Part shown: positions 1-10,589 of the stretch, piece by piece | Layout: every line of letters starts with the position of its first letter | Numbering within the stretch: the stretch's first letter is position 1 | Assembly (NCBI GenBank): GCA_959020035.1 | Contig: CAUEQX010000004.1 | Coordinates: 1 to 31,436, forward strand | Origin: an uncultured Collinsella sp. | Lineage (GTDB): Bacteria > Actinomycetota > Coriobacteriia > Coriobacteriales > Coriobacteriaceae | DNA: 31,436 bases | Direction of reading: 5' to 3' | Program-made: the position numbers and the translations under genes | The notes under the pieces: generated by a model | The model's database searches: none | Seen by the model: only the letters and a program-made list of their open reading frames with translations | What the model was told of the DNA's origin: nothing

Positions 1-711
1 GTCTTCGGTCGTCGTACCGTCGACTATGTCCTGGATGGGGGTGGCACGCCGGCTCCTCAACATGAGGAGCATTCTCCATCTGCACGGGCTGCGGCATCTG
101 CGGACCCGCAACCCGTGTCCTCGGCGGCCCCTGTATCCTCGAGCGCCAGCGCGCCGCAGCAGCAAACGGCACCGGTAGCGGCATCGACCCCGTCGGCGCC
201 TAAGCCCGCGGCGCCCAAACCGGCTGCTCCGACACCCGCGCCCAAGCCCGTCTCGCCCGCGCCCAAGTCGTCTGACCTGGGCAAAGCCCCCTGGCTACGC
301 TCCGACAACCCCGCCGGTGCTCCTGCCACGGGTAAGCTCCCGACCGAGCCCGCACCCCGTGCGCCCGAGCGCTCGGCTGCCCCCAAGGCTCAGCCTGTCG
401 CGCAGTCCGCGCCGTGGGAATCCGAGCAGGTACCCTACGACGACGCCATGGTCGGCGGCTTTGCTGCCGATGCTGGCGGGGACGATCTTCCTCCGTTCGA
501 CGTGCCGGGTGCGACGCCCGCGCCCAAGTCCGCTGTAGCTGCCCCCAAAGAGGAGGACGCTTCTGCAGCTCCCTGGGAGTCCAACCCCGGCGCCGGCAGC
601 CCCTTCGGCCACCAGGGCGCAGCCCCGAGCATCCCGCAGACCGAGGACGAGGCCAAAGACCTCATCCGCAGCGTCTTTGGCCAGGCCACCATCTTCAAGC
701 CGGTGGAGTAG
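1..711 (+). CDS. dnaX: DNA polymerase III subunit gamma/tau, C-terminal part (5' truncated by window)
   Basis: The frame is open from base 1 to a TAG at 709-711, giving 236 residues without a start, so the gene begins before the window. The visible part is a Pro/Ala/Ser/Lys-rich low-complexity linker (roughly residues 15-205) that ends in a short conserved-looking tail, AKDLIRSVFGQATIFKPVE. That layout fits the C-terminal half of DnaX, the clamp-loader subunit, whose AAA+ domains would lie upstream. The identification rests mainly on context: ybaB and recR follow, and dnaX-ybaB-recR is a widely conserved order. The ATPase domain cannot be seen, so another protein with a disordered tail is not fully excluded. 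No T-rich terminator follows, and a minus-strand gene begins its 3' end 22 bases downstream. Confidence 0.75.
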   Translation, partial: VFGRRTVDYVLDGGGTPAPQHEEHSPSARAAASADPQPVSSAAPVSSSASAPQQQTAPVAASTPSAPKPAAPKPAAPTPAPKPVSPAPKSSDLGKAPWLRSDNPAGAPATGKLPTEPAPRAPERSAAPKAQPVAQSAPWESEQVPYDDAMVGGFAADAGGDDLPPFDVPGATPAPKSAVAAPKEEDASAAPWESNPGAGSPFGHQGAAPSIPQTEDEAKDLIRSVFGQATIFKPVE

Positions 712-732
712 CTGCGCAGGCGGGTATACTGC

Positions 733-1206
733 TCAAGAAGAGGACCCCTTGTCCGGGCGCATCTGTATTTCGGACATGTGTAGTGTGGTGCCGCGTATGT
801 CGCATTTGAGCAGACAGGTGCGTGACGGTCGGCCTAGGATGCTGAGGTCGATACGATACGTCGCATGGCTGTCCGTGTACTCGACTTGCTCGGCGTTAAT
901 GGTTGCTCCGATTGCCAAATAAACGCCTAGCTCGGCATCGACAATCTTGAAGTCCTTTATCTTGACCTTGAACTCTTGATAGAGGGACGGGCTGTTGTAG
1001 TAGACGGTTCGGGTTCCGTCGGTGCACTCATCGGTCGTCTCCCATTTGACGACGGGCTGGTCCGAGCTGGCTATCAGCAGTTCTGCTCCAAAAGCTATGG
1101 CATGGGTGATGACAACCAGCAATGCCCAGCCGACAAAGAGATAGAGAACCACATATGCAACGGGGTGTTTTGAGCGGATGTTTTGGAGCGCGTTGGGGGC
1201 ATTCAT
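733..1206 (-). CDS. Small single-pass membrane protein of unknown function
   Basis: Encodes 157 residues. The start is well supported: reading the minus strand, TTTGGAGGTG lies about 5 bases before the ATG at 1206-1204, and a perfect TATAAT hexamer lies 35 bases further upstream. Residues about 17-42 form one hydrophobic membrane segment; the remaining 115 or so residues are polar and alternate in a way that suggests a beta-rich extracytoplasmic domain with three cysteines (two near residues 131-135). I recognise no family. The gene is opposite in direction to dnaX and ybaB and splits a normally tight cluster, which suggests later insertion. Cleavage is unlikely because no clear signal peptidase site follows the helix, so I expect an anchored protein. 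Confidence 0.7.
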   Translation of the reverse strand: MNAPNALQNIRSKHPVAYVVLYLFVGWALLVVITHAIAFGAELLIASSDQPVVKWETTDECTDGTRTVYYNSPSLYQEFKVKIKDFKIVDAELGVYLAIGATINAEQVEYTDSHATYRIDLSILGRPSRTCLLKCDIRGTTLHMSEIQMRPDKGSSS

Positions 1207-1240
1207 GGGGCACCTCCAAATTACTATCTATGGCAATCAA

Positions 1241-1249
1241 ATTATACCC
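1241..1249 (-). promoter_or_regulatory. Promoter -10 region of the minus-strand membrane protein gene
   Basis: On the minus strand this reads GGGTATAAT, a perfect -10 hexamer after a G triplet. It ends 35 bases before the start codon at 1206. No convincing -35 element is found 16-18 bases upstream. Confidence 0.5.
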
Positions 1250-1335
1250 TGCCGCCATGTGCGCCGCCTCGAGCAGCGGTTCGGCATTTAGCTATTTAGT
1301 GGCGCACATGAAATGCCGGATTCGGCTCTACTAGA

Positions 1336-1392
1336 TTGAGTGTGCGATATTATACAACCTTGCATAATTCGACCTTGCATAATCTTTGAGTG
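1336..1392. repeat. Nested direct repeats upstream of ybaB
   Basis: ACCTTGCATAAT occurs at 1357-1368 and again at 1372-1383 (15-base spacing). Outside these, TTGAGTG occurs at 1336-1342 and 1386-1392. The segment is AT-rich in an otherwise GC-rich region and lies between divergent genes, so it may hold regulator sites or overlapping -10 elements (CATAAT twice). The rest of the gene-free 1207-1545 stretch holds the two -10 elements listed and an inverted pair GGCATTT/AAATGCC around 1283-1317; I see no RNA gene in it. Confidence 0.45.
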
Positions 1393-1462
1393 CGGTTTGT
1401 ATTGGAGGACATGTATATCGACTGAGGTAACACGTCCGCCCCGCTCTCTCGCCGCGCGCCGT

Positions 1463-1470
1463 GGTACGAT
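1463..1470 (+). promoter_or_regulatory. Candidate -10 element for ybaB-recR
   Basis: GGTACGAT lies 75 bases before the ybaB start. The hexamer TACGAT matches four of six consensus bases, and no clear -35 is seen. If used, it would give ybaB-recR a promoter separate from dnaX, which makes sense because the minus-strand gene interrupts the cluster. Confidence 0.35.
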
Positions 1471-1545
1471 TTTTGAGTTTGAAAGTCCCGCCGTGCTCCG
1501 GCTGCCCTTGCAGCTCGGCGTGCGGCCGCACGTAAAGGAGCCATC

Positions 1546-1866
1546 ATGGCCGGTATGAACATGCAGCAGATGATGAAGCAGGCTCGCAAGATGCAGGAGC
1601 AGCTTGCCGCCGCGCAGGAGAACCTCAAGTCCCAGACCGTCGACGCCTCTGCCGGCGGCGGCATGGTCAAGGTGACCGTTAACGGCGAGATGGAGCTCGT
1701 CAACCTCACCATCGATCCCGATGCGCTCGATCCCGAGGACGTCGATATGCTGCAGGATATGATCATGGCTGCCGTCAACGAGGCCGTCCGCGGCGTCAAC
1801 GAGCTCGCCAACAAGCAGATGGGCGCCATCACCGGCGGCCTCAACATCCCGGGCATGCCGTTCTAA
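1546..1866 (+). CDS. ybaB: YbaB/EbfC family nucleoid-associated protein
   Basis: Encodes 106 residues, the usual length for this family of small dimeric DNA-binding proteins. AAAGGAG at 1534-1540 sits 5 bases before the ATG. The N terminus is a long amphipathic helix starting MNMQQMMKQARKMQEQ, followed by the family hallmark GGGMVKVTVNGEMELVNLTIDPDALDPEDVDMLQDMI and a C-terminal helix, ending in a Gly/Pro/Met-rich tail that is typical of the family. YbaB binds DNA broadly and is usually cotranscribed with recR. The recR start follows only 13 bases after the stop codon, so the two form one transcript here. Confidence 0.95.
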   Translation: MAGMNMQQMMKQARKMQEQLAAAQENLKSQTVDASAGGGMVKVTVNGEMELVNLTIDPDALDPEDVDMLQDMIMAAVNEAVRGVNELANKQMGAITGGLNIPGMPF

Positions 1867-1879
1867 GACACGCATATAT

Positions 1880-2476
1880 ATGAGTGCCAACCACAGTCTG
1901 CAAAAACTGCTCGATGAGCTGGGCCGTCTGCCGGGCATTGGTCCCAAGTCGGCCCAGCGCATCGCCTATTACCTGTTGGAGGCCGACGCCGAGGAGGCGC
2001 GCCGCCTGGCCGAGGCCATCCTGGAGGTCAAGCAGGAGGTCCACTTTTGCAGCCGCTGCTTTAACTACGCCACGGCCGACGAGTGCTCCATCTGCCAGGA
2101 CCCGATGCGCGATACCACTCGCATTTGCGTTGTGGGCGAGCCGCGCGACGTCCAGGCGATCGAGCGCACGGGCAGCTACCACGGCCTCTACCACGTATTG
2201 GGCGGTGTGATCAGCCCCATGGACAAGATTGGTCCCGAGCAGTTGCACATCCGCGAGCTGCTGGCACGCTTGGGCCACGAGGACATCCACGAGGTCATCA
2301 TCGCCACCAACCCCAATATTGAGGGCGAGACCACGGCGAGCTACCTGGCCCGCACTATCAAGCCGCTGGGCGTCGAGGTATCGCGTCTGGCAAGCGGCCT
2401 TCCCGTGGGCGGCGACCTGGAGTATGCCGACGAGCTTACGCTTGGGCGCGCCATCGAGGCCCGTCGCGCGATTTAG
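1880..2476 (+). CDS. recR: Recombination mediator protein RecR
   Basis: Encodes 198 residues, full length for RecR, which with RecO (and RecF) loads RecA on gapped DNA. Visible parts in order: helix-hairpin-helix GRLPGIGPKSAQRIAYYLL (residues 15-33); a four-cysteine zinc motif C57-x2-C60-x8-C69-x2-C72; a Toprim domain from about 81 to 175 with the acidic residue in VVGEPRD (E87) and the segment IATNPNIEGETTASYL; and the C-terminal region SRLASGLPVGGDLEYADELTLGRAIEARR that is highly conserved in RecR. The ATG has no obvious ribosome binding site and follows the ybaB stop by 13 bases, so translation probably depends on ybaB. No key residue is missing. Confidence 0.97.
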   Translation: MSANHSLQKLLDELGRLPGIGPKSAQRIAYYLLEADAEEARRLAEAILEVKQEVHFCSRCFNYATADECSICQDPMRDTTRICVVGEPRDVQAIERTGSYHGLYHVLGGVISPMDKIGPEQLHIRELLARLGHEDIHEVIIATNPNIEGETTASYLARTIKPLGVEVSRLASGLPVGGDLEYADELTLGRAIEARRAI

Positions 2477-2513
2477 GTGGCGAGCCTGCTCCTGCCGTAT
2501 GTTTTCCTCGCGA

Positions 2514-2543
2514 CGCACGGGGTAGTCATAATTTCCCCGTGCG
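2514..2543 (+). terminator. Hairpin downstream of recR, possible weak terminator
   Basis: CGCACGGGG (2514-2522) pairs perfectly with CCCCGTGCG (2535-2543) around a 12-base loop, 38 bases after recR. No T tract follows, so it may be a 3'-end stabiliser or a factor-assisted terminator rather than an intrinsic one. Confidence 0.45.
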
Positions 2544-2628
2544 ACTGTGAGTTTGTTGTGCACCAAAGATGCTTCGTATCCGCTTATCGCATGGATGCTT
2601 CCGCTCGCATCCTTAATTTGCCCATTCG

Positions 2629-2659
2629 TTGCGCAACCTTTTGGGTTCGCTGATACACT
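2629..2659 (+). promoter_or_regulatory. Candidate promoter of the anchored-protein/kinase/FHA operon
   Basis: TTGCGC (2629-2634) and GATACA (2652-2657; alternatively TACACT at 2654-2659) are spaced 17-19 bases apart. The site lies in the gene-free gap between recR and 2722. It would give a leader of about 55 bases that contains the hairpin at 2681-2706. Confidence 0.35.
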
Positions 2660-2680
2660 CAAATATGGATTTGAATGAAT

Positions 2681-2706
2681 GCGCCGCTCCCAAGCGGCGT
2701 GTTTTT
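2681..2706 (+). promoter_or_regulatory. Terminator-like leader hairpin before the operon's first RBS
   Basis: CGCCGCT (2682-2688) pairs with AGCGGCG (2693-2699) around loop CCCA, and TTTTT follows at 2702-2706. The strong RBS GGAGGAG starts only about 5 bases later. The position between the promoter and the RBS suggests attenuation or an RNA-stability element rather than end-of-gene termination. Confidence 0.5.
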
Positions 2707-2721
2707 GTTGGAGGAGAACGC

Positions 2722-3627
2722 ATGCGGCCCGGTGGCACTCAGACAAAGCGCGGCGCCGCGGTGCGCATGCGGCGCCGACTGGGCTTGGCGCCGCGGGCGT
2801 ACGCACTGCTGTCTTGCTCGCTGGTGCTGGTCATAGCTGGCGTTTCTGCCTATGGCATGACCGTGCCGTCCATGATGCAGGCGCATGCCGCACGCGAACC
2901 GTGCGTGGGGCATGAGGTCAAAAGTGATCTGGGTACCACGACTGGATATGCTTGGGCAAGTGTGGTCGCGCATATTGTGTTTGGCACCGACGATGCGGAC
3001 GGCGCCGAGGCCCCGGACAACGAAGTCACGCTTGCCAATGGCAAAACCATCGTGCTCACCAACACCAAGATCATCGATCGGTTGTCCAACAATAGCGTGG
3101 CGGCAACGGTGAATAAGGTCGAGCAGCAGAAGGAGCAGGACGCCCAGCAGTCCGGAAAGCCCGGTAGCTCGGATACTTCTGGCTCCGGCTCGAATTCGTC
3201 GAGTTCGAGCGGCGGCTCTGGGTCGGGCTCCTCTACCGGAGGGTCTGGAAATGGCGGCTCGACGGGCGGCAACACTGACAACGATGCAAACTCCGGTGGC
3301 CTTTCCGCTGCTGAGGAAGAGAGCATTCACAGTTGGCTTGTGACCAAGTACAACATGCTCGACGGCTACGTTTCTCGTGCCAATGACGTGGTCTCGACCT
3401 ATAACTCTACGGGAGATCCCAGGCCGTGCGACAGCCTGGTCGGGGAGATGTTTGTCATTCGAGCCGAGTTCGGTCGTCAGACATTCTCGCCCCGGTCAAA
3501 GTGGTATCAGCAGTATGCCAATCTGTGGGGCTGTTACACCAACCTATGTCAATGGGTCGGCCATTACGGCGATGATGACGTCGCACTCGGTAACTTCAAC
3601 AATAACGTGGCGGCGCTTGCCCTATGA
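2722..3627 (+). CDS. Membrane-anchored or secreted protein with Ser/Gly-rich linker
   Basis: Encodes 301 residues from the ATG at 2722, chosen because GGAGGAG (2711-2717) is correctly placed; the frame is open further upstream but that part overlaps the leader hairpin. An Arg-rich N terminus precedes a hydrophobic segment (about 26-48) and then AHAAREP, so it is an uncleaved anchor or a signal peptide with a late cleavage site. Residues about 60-140 form a small domain, 144-195 a Ser/Gly/Asn linker of the type found between extracytoplasmic domains, and 197-301 a helical, aromatic C-terminal domain with cysteines at 236, 271 and 276. I recognise no family. The stop codon overlaps the kinase start (ATGA), so the two are translationally coupled and probably work together. 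Confidence 0.8.
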   Translation: MRPGGTQTKRGAAVRMRRRLGLAPRAYALLSCSLVLVIAGVSAYGMTVPSMMQAHAAREPCVGHEVKSDLGTTTGYAWASVVAHIVFGTDDADGAEAPDNEVTLANGKTIVLTNTKIIDRLSNNSVAATVNKVEQQKEQDAQQSGKPGSSDTSGSGSNSSSSSGGSGSGSSTGGSGNGGSTGGNTDNDANSGGLSAAEEESIHSWLVTKYNMLDGYVSRANDVVSTYNSTGDPRPCDSLVGEMFVIRAEFGRQTFSPRSKWYQQYANLWGCYTNLCQWVGHYGDDDVALGNFNNNVAALAL

Positions 3628-5468
3628 TGACCGATCTTGCATCCACCACACCACAATCGCTCGGTCGCGATTCCATGGTCGACCTGCGCCTGGCGCGTGT
3701 CGACGGGTTTGAGCCGGCCATTGCGCTCGGTCAGGACGAACTGCCTGCCTATCTGCGTCGTTTTACGATGCTGTTTGCCGACGAAGCCACCATGCGCCGT
3801 GGCGGTATCGGCCGCGTGACGCGTGCCGTCAACGCCCAAGGCGAGGCCGTGGCACTCAAGCAGCTCATCTTGCCGACGCGCGATGAGTTTGACGACGATG
3901 CAGCTCACGAGGCGCTGGTCGCCAAGTTCAAGGCGGCGTTTCGGGAGGAATACGAATGCCATCGCGCCCTTTCGGGTCTTAAGGGCTTTCCCCGCCTCTA
4001 TGGCTGGGGCGAGGTCGACGGTGTGCCTGCAATTGTCATGGAATGGGTCGAGGGCGAGACGCTCGCCCGCTTGCGTTCGCGACTCGCCGTGGACGATGCC
4101 GGACGCCTGTCGCCGCTTGTGGCGGCGCGTCTGGGTCGCGACCTGTTTGATCTGCTCTGCCGTATGAGCCTGGTGGGTGAGGGCTTTGTCCATCGCGATA
4201 TCTCGCCCGCTAATATTATGGTGCGTACGGCGCGTCTACCGCTTGACCGGCAGCTTGCCGAGGGCACCTTTGACCTGTGCCTGATCGACTTTGGCTCGTC
4301 GCTGGCGCTCGAGCCTGCGTCGGCCGTGGCCGGTACCGGCGGCAAGGCGTCGTTTACGGAGCGCTATGCCACGCTGCGTCGCGCGACGGTTGCCTATGCC
4401 CCACCCGAGATGCTCACCGACGATATTCCCGATCTGCGCGCTTTGCGTATGTCGCCGGCGATTGACGTCTATGCCGCGGCAAGCACGGTTTACGAGCTCA
4501 TTGCCGGCGTCGCGCCATACGAAGCCGCGCCGAGCACTTCGGGCACCTCGGGTTCGCGCAAAAAGACGCGCGACATCGCGAGCCCCTACCGTCTCAAGAT
4601 GGACACGCGGCCCGACTATCCCATTGGTGCCCATGCGCCCGGTTGTGATTTGACTCAGCTGCTTCGTCGTGAGCCCGATGTGGCGCTCGCCGCGGCCGAG
4701 CAGGCCCAGCAGCTAGGGCTTGAGCCGGATTCCGAAGAGCTACGTGATGCGCTGGCGTTTGTCGATGCCCAGCTGTTCGACGTGGTGATGGCCTGTCTGT
4801 CCAGCCATCAAAAAGATCGTCCCGAGCCGGCGGCGGTCGAGGCGGCGCTCTCGGCGTTTTGTGACCACTATGCGCAAAATGTCGGTCGTTCGCTCCGCGG
4901 CGAGCCGCTCACGCCGTGCCCCATGGATGCGTCTGGCCGCGCGGTTCGTCGCGCGCTGATGGTCGGCGCGACGGTCGTCTGTGGCGTGGTTTGGGCTGTG
5001 GTCGTGGTTTCGGCCGCGCTGCTGGCGTCGGGCGCTCGCGTGACGGCGACTTTGGGATCGCTCGTGTGGTCTGGGTCGCTACCGGGTATTATTGCCGCAC
5101 TGGCGTTGGCGCTGCCAGACATAGCCGGCGTTGCCGCGGGGGCACTTGCGCGCGATCGGCGCTCGGGCTTCCTGCAGGGTGTGCTTGCGCTTTCTGCCTG
5201 CGAGGTTCCGGTGCTGGTTGTGGCTGCATGTAGCGTATTTTCCCAACGCGCCGTGATGGGCGGCCTTGTTGCCGCTCTGGTTGCAACCTATACGCTTACG
5301 TGGTTTTTGCTTGCGATGGGCTTTGCCTTTGAACTTCCCGTTTCGGCACCGCGACGCACAAAAGCCCAGATGGCGACTCCGCTTGCCGGTGGAGCCGCAG
5401 CTGCCCGTACTTTTGGCGGACCTGTTGAAGTATCGTCCGATTCTATTTCTACGACCAAGGAGGCCTAG
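3624..5468 (+). CDS. Membrane Ser/Thr protein kinase (Hanks type) with C-terminal transmembrane domain
   Basis: Encodes 614 residues. The kinase domain (about 50-415) has a Gly loop RRGGIGRV (58-65), the ATP lysine K79 in AVALKQ, catalytic loop HRDISPANIMV with D192 and N197, metal-binding DFG at 222-224, an APPEM activation-segment end (259-263) and DVYAAASTVYELIAG in subdomain IX, so it should be catalytically active. Four hydrophobic segments follow (about 446-468, 485-507, 516-538, 544-567). The catalytic domain comes first and the membrane part second, with no PASTA repeats, so it is not a standard PknB cell-wall sensor. Starts at 3624 and 3627 are both possible; the former overlaps the upstream stop as ATGA and no separate RBS is visible. 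The next gene encodes an FHA phosphothreonine reader, a likely partner or substrate. Confidence 0.9.
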   Translation: MMTDLASTTPQSLGRDSMVDLRLARVDGFEPAIALGQDELPAYLRRFTMLFADEATMRRGGIGRVTRAVNAQGEAVALKQLILPTRDEFDDDAAHEALVAKFKAAFREEYECHRALSGLKGFPRLYGWGEVDGVPAIVMEWVEGETLARLRSRLAVDDAGRLSPLVAARLGRDLFDLLCRMSLVGEGFVHRDISPANIMVRTARLPLDRQLAEGTFDLCLIDFGSSLALEPASAVAGTGGKASFTERYATLRRATVAYAPPEMLTDDIPDLRALRMSPAIDVYAAASTVYELIAGVAPYEAAPSTSGTSGSRKKTRDIASPYRLKMDTRPDYPIGAHAPGCDLTQLLRREPDVALAAAEQAQQLGLEPDSEELRDALAFVDAQLFDVVMACLSSHQKDRPEPAAVEAALSAFCDHYAQNVGRSLRGEPLTPCPMDASGRAVRRALMVGATVVCGVVWAVVVVSAALLASGARVTATLGSLVWSGSLPGIIAALALALPDIAGVAAGALARDRRSGFLQGVLALSACEVPVLVVAACSVFSQRAVMGGLVAALVATYTLTWFLLAMGFAFELPVSAPRRTKAQMATPLAGGAAAARTFGGPVEVSSDSISTTKEA

Positions 5469-5471
5469 GTC

Positions 5472-6410
5472 ATGGCATCTCAAGTTGAGCTCACCCCATG
5501 CGGGGCCATGTTTGACATCTTTAAGCGCGCGGCGCATCTGAGCCATATCGAGCTGTGCGGCTTGGTGCTTTCGTCCCGTCCGCTCGCCGACGGCCGCAGC
5601 CCGCAGAGTCGAGCCGCCGATCGCTCTTGGGTTTCCCGCTTTATCGTTCGCGCGCCGGTCGGCACGCTTCAGCAGCGCTACTTTGCCGAATACGGTACCT
5701 CGGCTGCGCGTATTATGTCGCAACTGGCCCTGCGCCAGCGAAATCCCATGGACTCCACGGCTGTGATCAATATGGTGTGCGGTCCTGCAGGTGAACCGAT
5801 GGTACGCGCGCTCGAAGAGTGCCACCAGGACACGAATCTCTATCGCAACGCGCTCGATCGCCTGTCCCAGGCGGCGGAACTCATGCCCGCCGAGCGCGCC
5901 GAGGCCGTGCTGGTGCTGTTTGTCGCTGTCGGTTGTTCGGCGGATGTGCGGTCCTCGGTGAACTATGCCATCGACTACGCGCACGCGACCTGTGGCGGAG
6001 GAACATCCACGCCGCGTTCGCTTGGCATGTCGATGACCGCGGGCGAACGCGAACCCGCCCCGGCGCACCCCTTGGGCTTGCTGCGCGTGCAAAACAGTTT
6101 TGTCGTGAGCGCCCCGCGCTGGATTCAGCCGAGCGAGCAGGGTGTTGAGATTGGCGCACTGGCCACTGGTGAGGGCGATATTACCGACGTCGGCGACGAT
6201 GTCTCGGCCCGCCATGCCCATATCTGGTGCGATGCTCAAAATATCTGGCACGTTGAGGACTTGTCGTCCACCAACGGAACCGTGGTGGTAAACGGGGCCA
6301 CGCGCGTCTGCATTCAGGTCGAGCCCGGCCGTTCCGCCCAACTCAATCCCGGCGACGAGCTCAAGCTCGGCGAATCCACTACCTACGCCATTCTCTTCGG
6401 TGCCCTCTAG
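5472..6410 (+). CDS. FHA-domain protein partnering the kinase
   Basis: Encodes 312 residues; AAGGAGG at 5458-5464 overlaps the end of the kinase gene and places the ATG at 5472, 3 bases after its stop. Residues 1-180 are a mostly helical N-terminal region I do not recognise. Residues about 215-312 form an FHA domain, with the hallmark SARHAH (245-250) and SSTNGT (265-270) that contact phosphothreonine, then GDELKLG and the final beta strand. FHA domains bind phosphothreonine peptides, so the neighbouring kinase probably creates its ligand, or phosphorylates the N-terminal part. No signal peptide or membrane segment is evident, so it should act in the cytoplasm. A terminator follows 12 bases later, ending the operon. 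Confidence 0.9.
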   Translation: MASQVELTPCGAMFDIFKRAAHLSHIELCGLVLSSRPLADGRSPQSRAADRSWVSRFIVRAPVGTLQQRYFAEYGTSAARIMSQLALRQRNPMDSTAVINMVCGPAGEPMVRALEECHQDTNLYRNALDRLSQAAELMPAERAEAVLVLFVAVGCSADVRSSVNYAIDYAHATCGGGTSTPRSLGMSMTAGEREPAPAHPLGLLRVQNSFVVSAPRWIQPSEQGVEIGALATGEGDITDVGDDVSARHAHIWCDAQNIWHVEDLSSTNGTVVVNGATRVCIQVEPGRSAQLNPGDELKLGESTTYAILFGAL

Positions 6411-6421
6411 CCAGTCCTGCC

Positions 6422-6453
6422 AAATGGTCCCTCCGTCCCCAAGGGATCATTTT
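6422..6453 (+). terminator. Intrinsic terminator after the kinase/FHA operon
   Basis: AAATGGTCCCT (6422-6432) pairs with AGGGATCATTT (6442-6452) as 11 base pairs with one G-U, around a 9-base loop, with T residues at the base. It starts 12 bases after the FHA stop codon. Confidence 0.7.
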
Positions 6454-6521
6454 GCTCCCGGCAGTCACCCGAGGTAAACCTTTACCGCCCGCCTATATTT
6501 GCCGAAATTACACTTGACGGC

Positions 6522-6531
6522 GGGGTACAAT
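6522..6531 (+). promoter_or_regulatory. nifJ: Candidate -10 region for the PFOR gene
   Basis: GGGGTACAAT contains a five-of-six -10 hexamer. TTGACG at 6514-6519 is too close to be its -35; TTGCCG at 6499-6504 is 21 bases away. No other good promoter lies closer to the gene, so the transcript would carry a leader of about 275 bases. Confidence 0.45.
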
Positions 6532-6535
6532 AAAC

Positions 6536-6812
6536 CCGCATGCGGATTTCCGTTGCGGGCGCTTCCCATCGCCGGGGCGTGCCCGGGAGCATCCGGCATG
6601 CGGCCTTTGCGGCGCTCGGTCATGTGCAAGACGGGCGGTCGGGTCTGTGGGGCGCATCAGCTGGCCCTCGCCTCGGCATGCCTTCTCTCCACGCCATGTA
6701 CCTGCTGCTGAGCCTGCCTGCCAGATGATTGGAAGCAACAGCGAAAATCCCATCACGCCAACATCCCGGCGATCGCCGGGGCCTGTATACCTATATGAGA
6801 GGAGAGGGGTAT
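6536..6812 (+). promoter_or_regulatory. Long structured 5' leader of the PFOR gene
   Basis: This gene-free stretch is GC-rich and holds several inverted repeats: CCGCATGCGG (6536-6545), CCGGG/CCCGG (6572-6576 and 6582-6586), and the perfect palindrome CCCGGCGATCGCCGGG (6765-6780) just before the RBS. I could not match it to a thiamine, cobalamin, glycine or SAM riboswitch. It may be a regulatory leader RNA, but this is based on length and hairpins only. Confidence 0.35.
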
Positions 6813-10352
<3,540 letters not shown>

Positions 10353-10362
10353 GTCTCCCACC

Positions 10363-10487
10363 GCAGGATCTGAGGGCTAACCTTCGCGGACGTCCTCGGA
10401 CATGAAAGAACCCCCGCTGCGCACTACGTGCGGCGGGGGTTCTTTCGTCCTGCGGAGTGTCCGCGAAGGTCAGCCCTCAGATCCTGC
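10363..10487. repeat. 125-base nested inverted repeat enclosing the PFOR terminator
   Basis: A 29-base arm at 10363-10391 (beginning GCAGGATCTGAGGGCT) matches the reverse complement of 10459-10487 (ending AGCCCTCAGATCCTGC) at 28 of 29 bases. The arms enclose the terminator hairpin. This is far larger than termination needs and starts 10 bases after the stop codon. No target-site duplication or transposase is visible. Confidence 0.85.
10404..10446 (+). terminator. Strong terminator after the PFOR gene
   Basis: GAAAGAACCCCCGC (10404-10417) pairs perfectly over 14 bases with GCGGGGGTTCTTTC (10433-10446); the loop itself contains CGCAC/GTGCG. The A-rich left and T-rich right ends would let it work in both directions. 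It is the core of a larger palindrome. Confidence 0.85.
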
Positions 10488-10491
10488 TACG

Positions 10492-10531
10492 ACTACGTCC
10501 TCAGATTGTGTGGGCGGATGAAGGACGTAGT
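10492..10531. repeat. Second hairpin downstream of PFOR
   Basis: ACTACGTCCT (10492-10501) pairs perfectly with AGGACGTAGT (10522-10531) around 20 bases, directly after the large palindrome. Confidence 0.6.
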
Positions 10532-10557
10532 TGGCCGGGTATTCCGTCCCTTTCGCT

Positions 10558-10580
10558 GTTTCGCGGCTTTGCCGCGAAAC
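10558..10580. repeat. Third hairpin downstream of PFOR
   Basis: GTTTCGCGGC (10558-10567) and GCCGCGAAAC (10571-10580) form a perfect 10-base-pair stem with loop TTT. With the two structures before it, this makes a dense run of hairpins over about 220 bases. Confidence 0.7.
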
Positions 10581-10589
10581 CTCGCGCCA

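Noticed and set aside
1207..1545. Signal recognition particle RNA gene, which often lies near dnaX
   Set aside because: The conserved GGTCAGGTCCGGAAGGAAGC-type core is not present on either strand.
5079..6341. Minus-strand open frame opposite the FHA gene and the kinase 3' end
   Set aside because: Arg/Gly/His-rich, no RBS, and fully overlapped by the plus-strand genes with clear domains.
6532..6812. Thiamine pyrophosphate riboswitch before the TPP enzyme PFOR
   Set aside because: The conserved CTGAGA and ACCTGATCTGG-type segments are absent.
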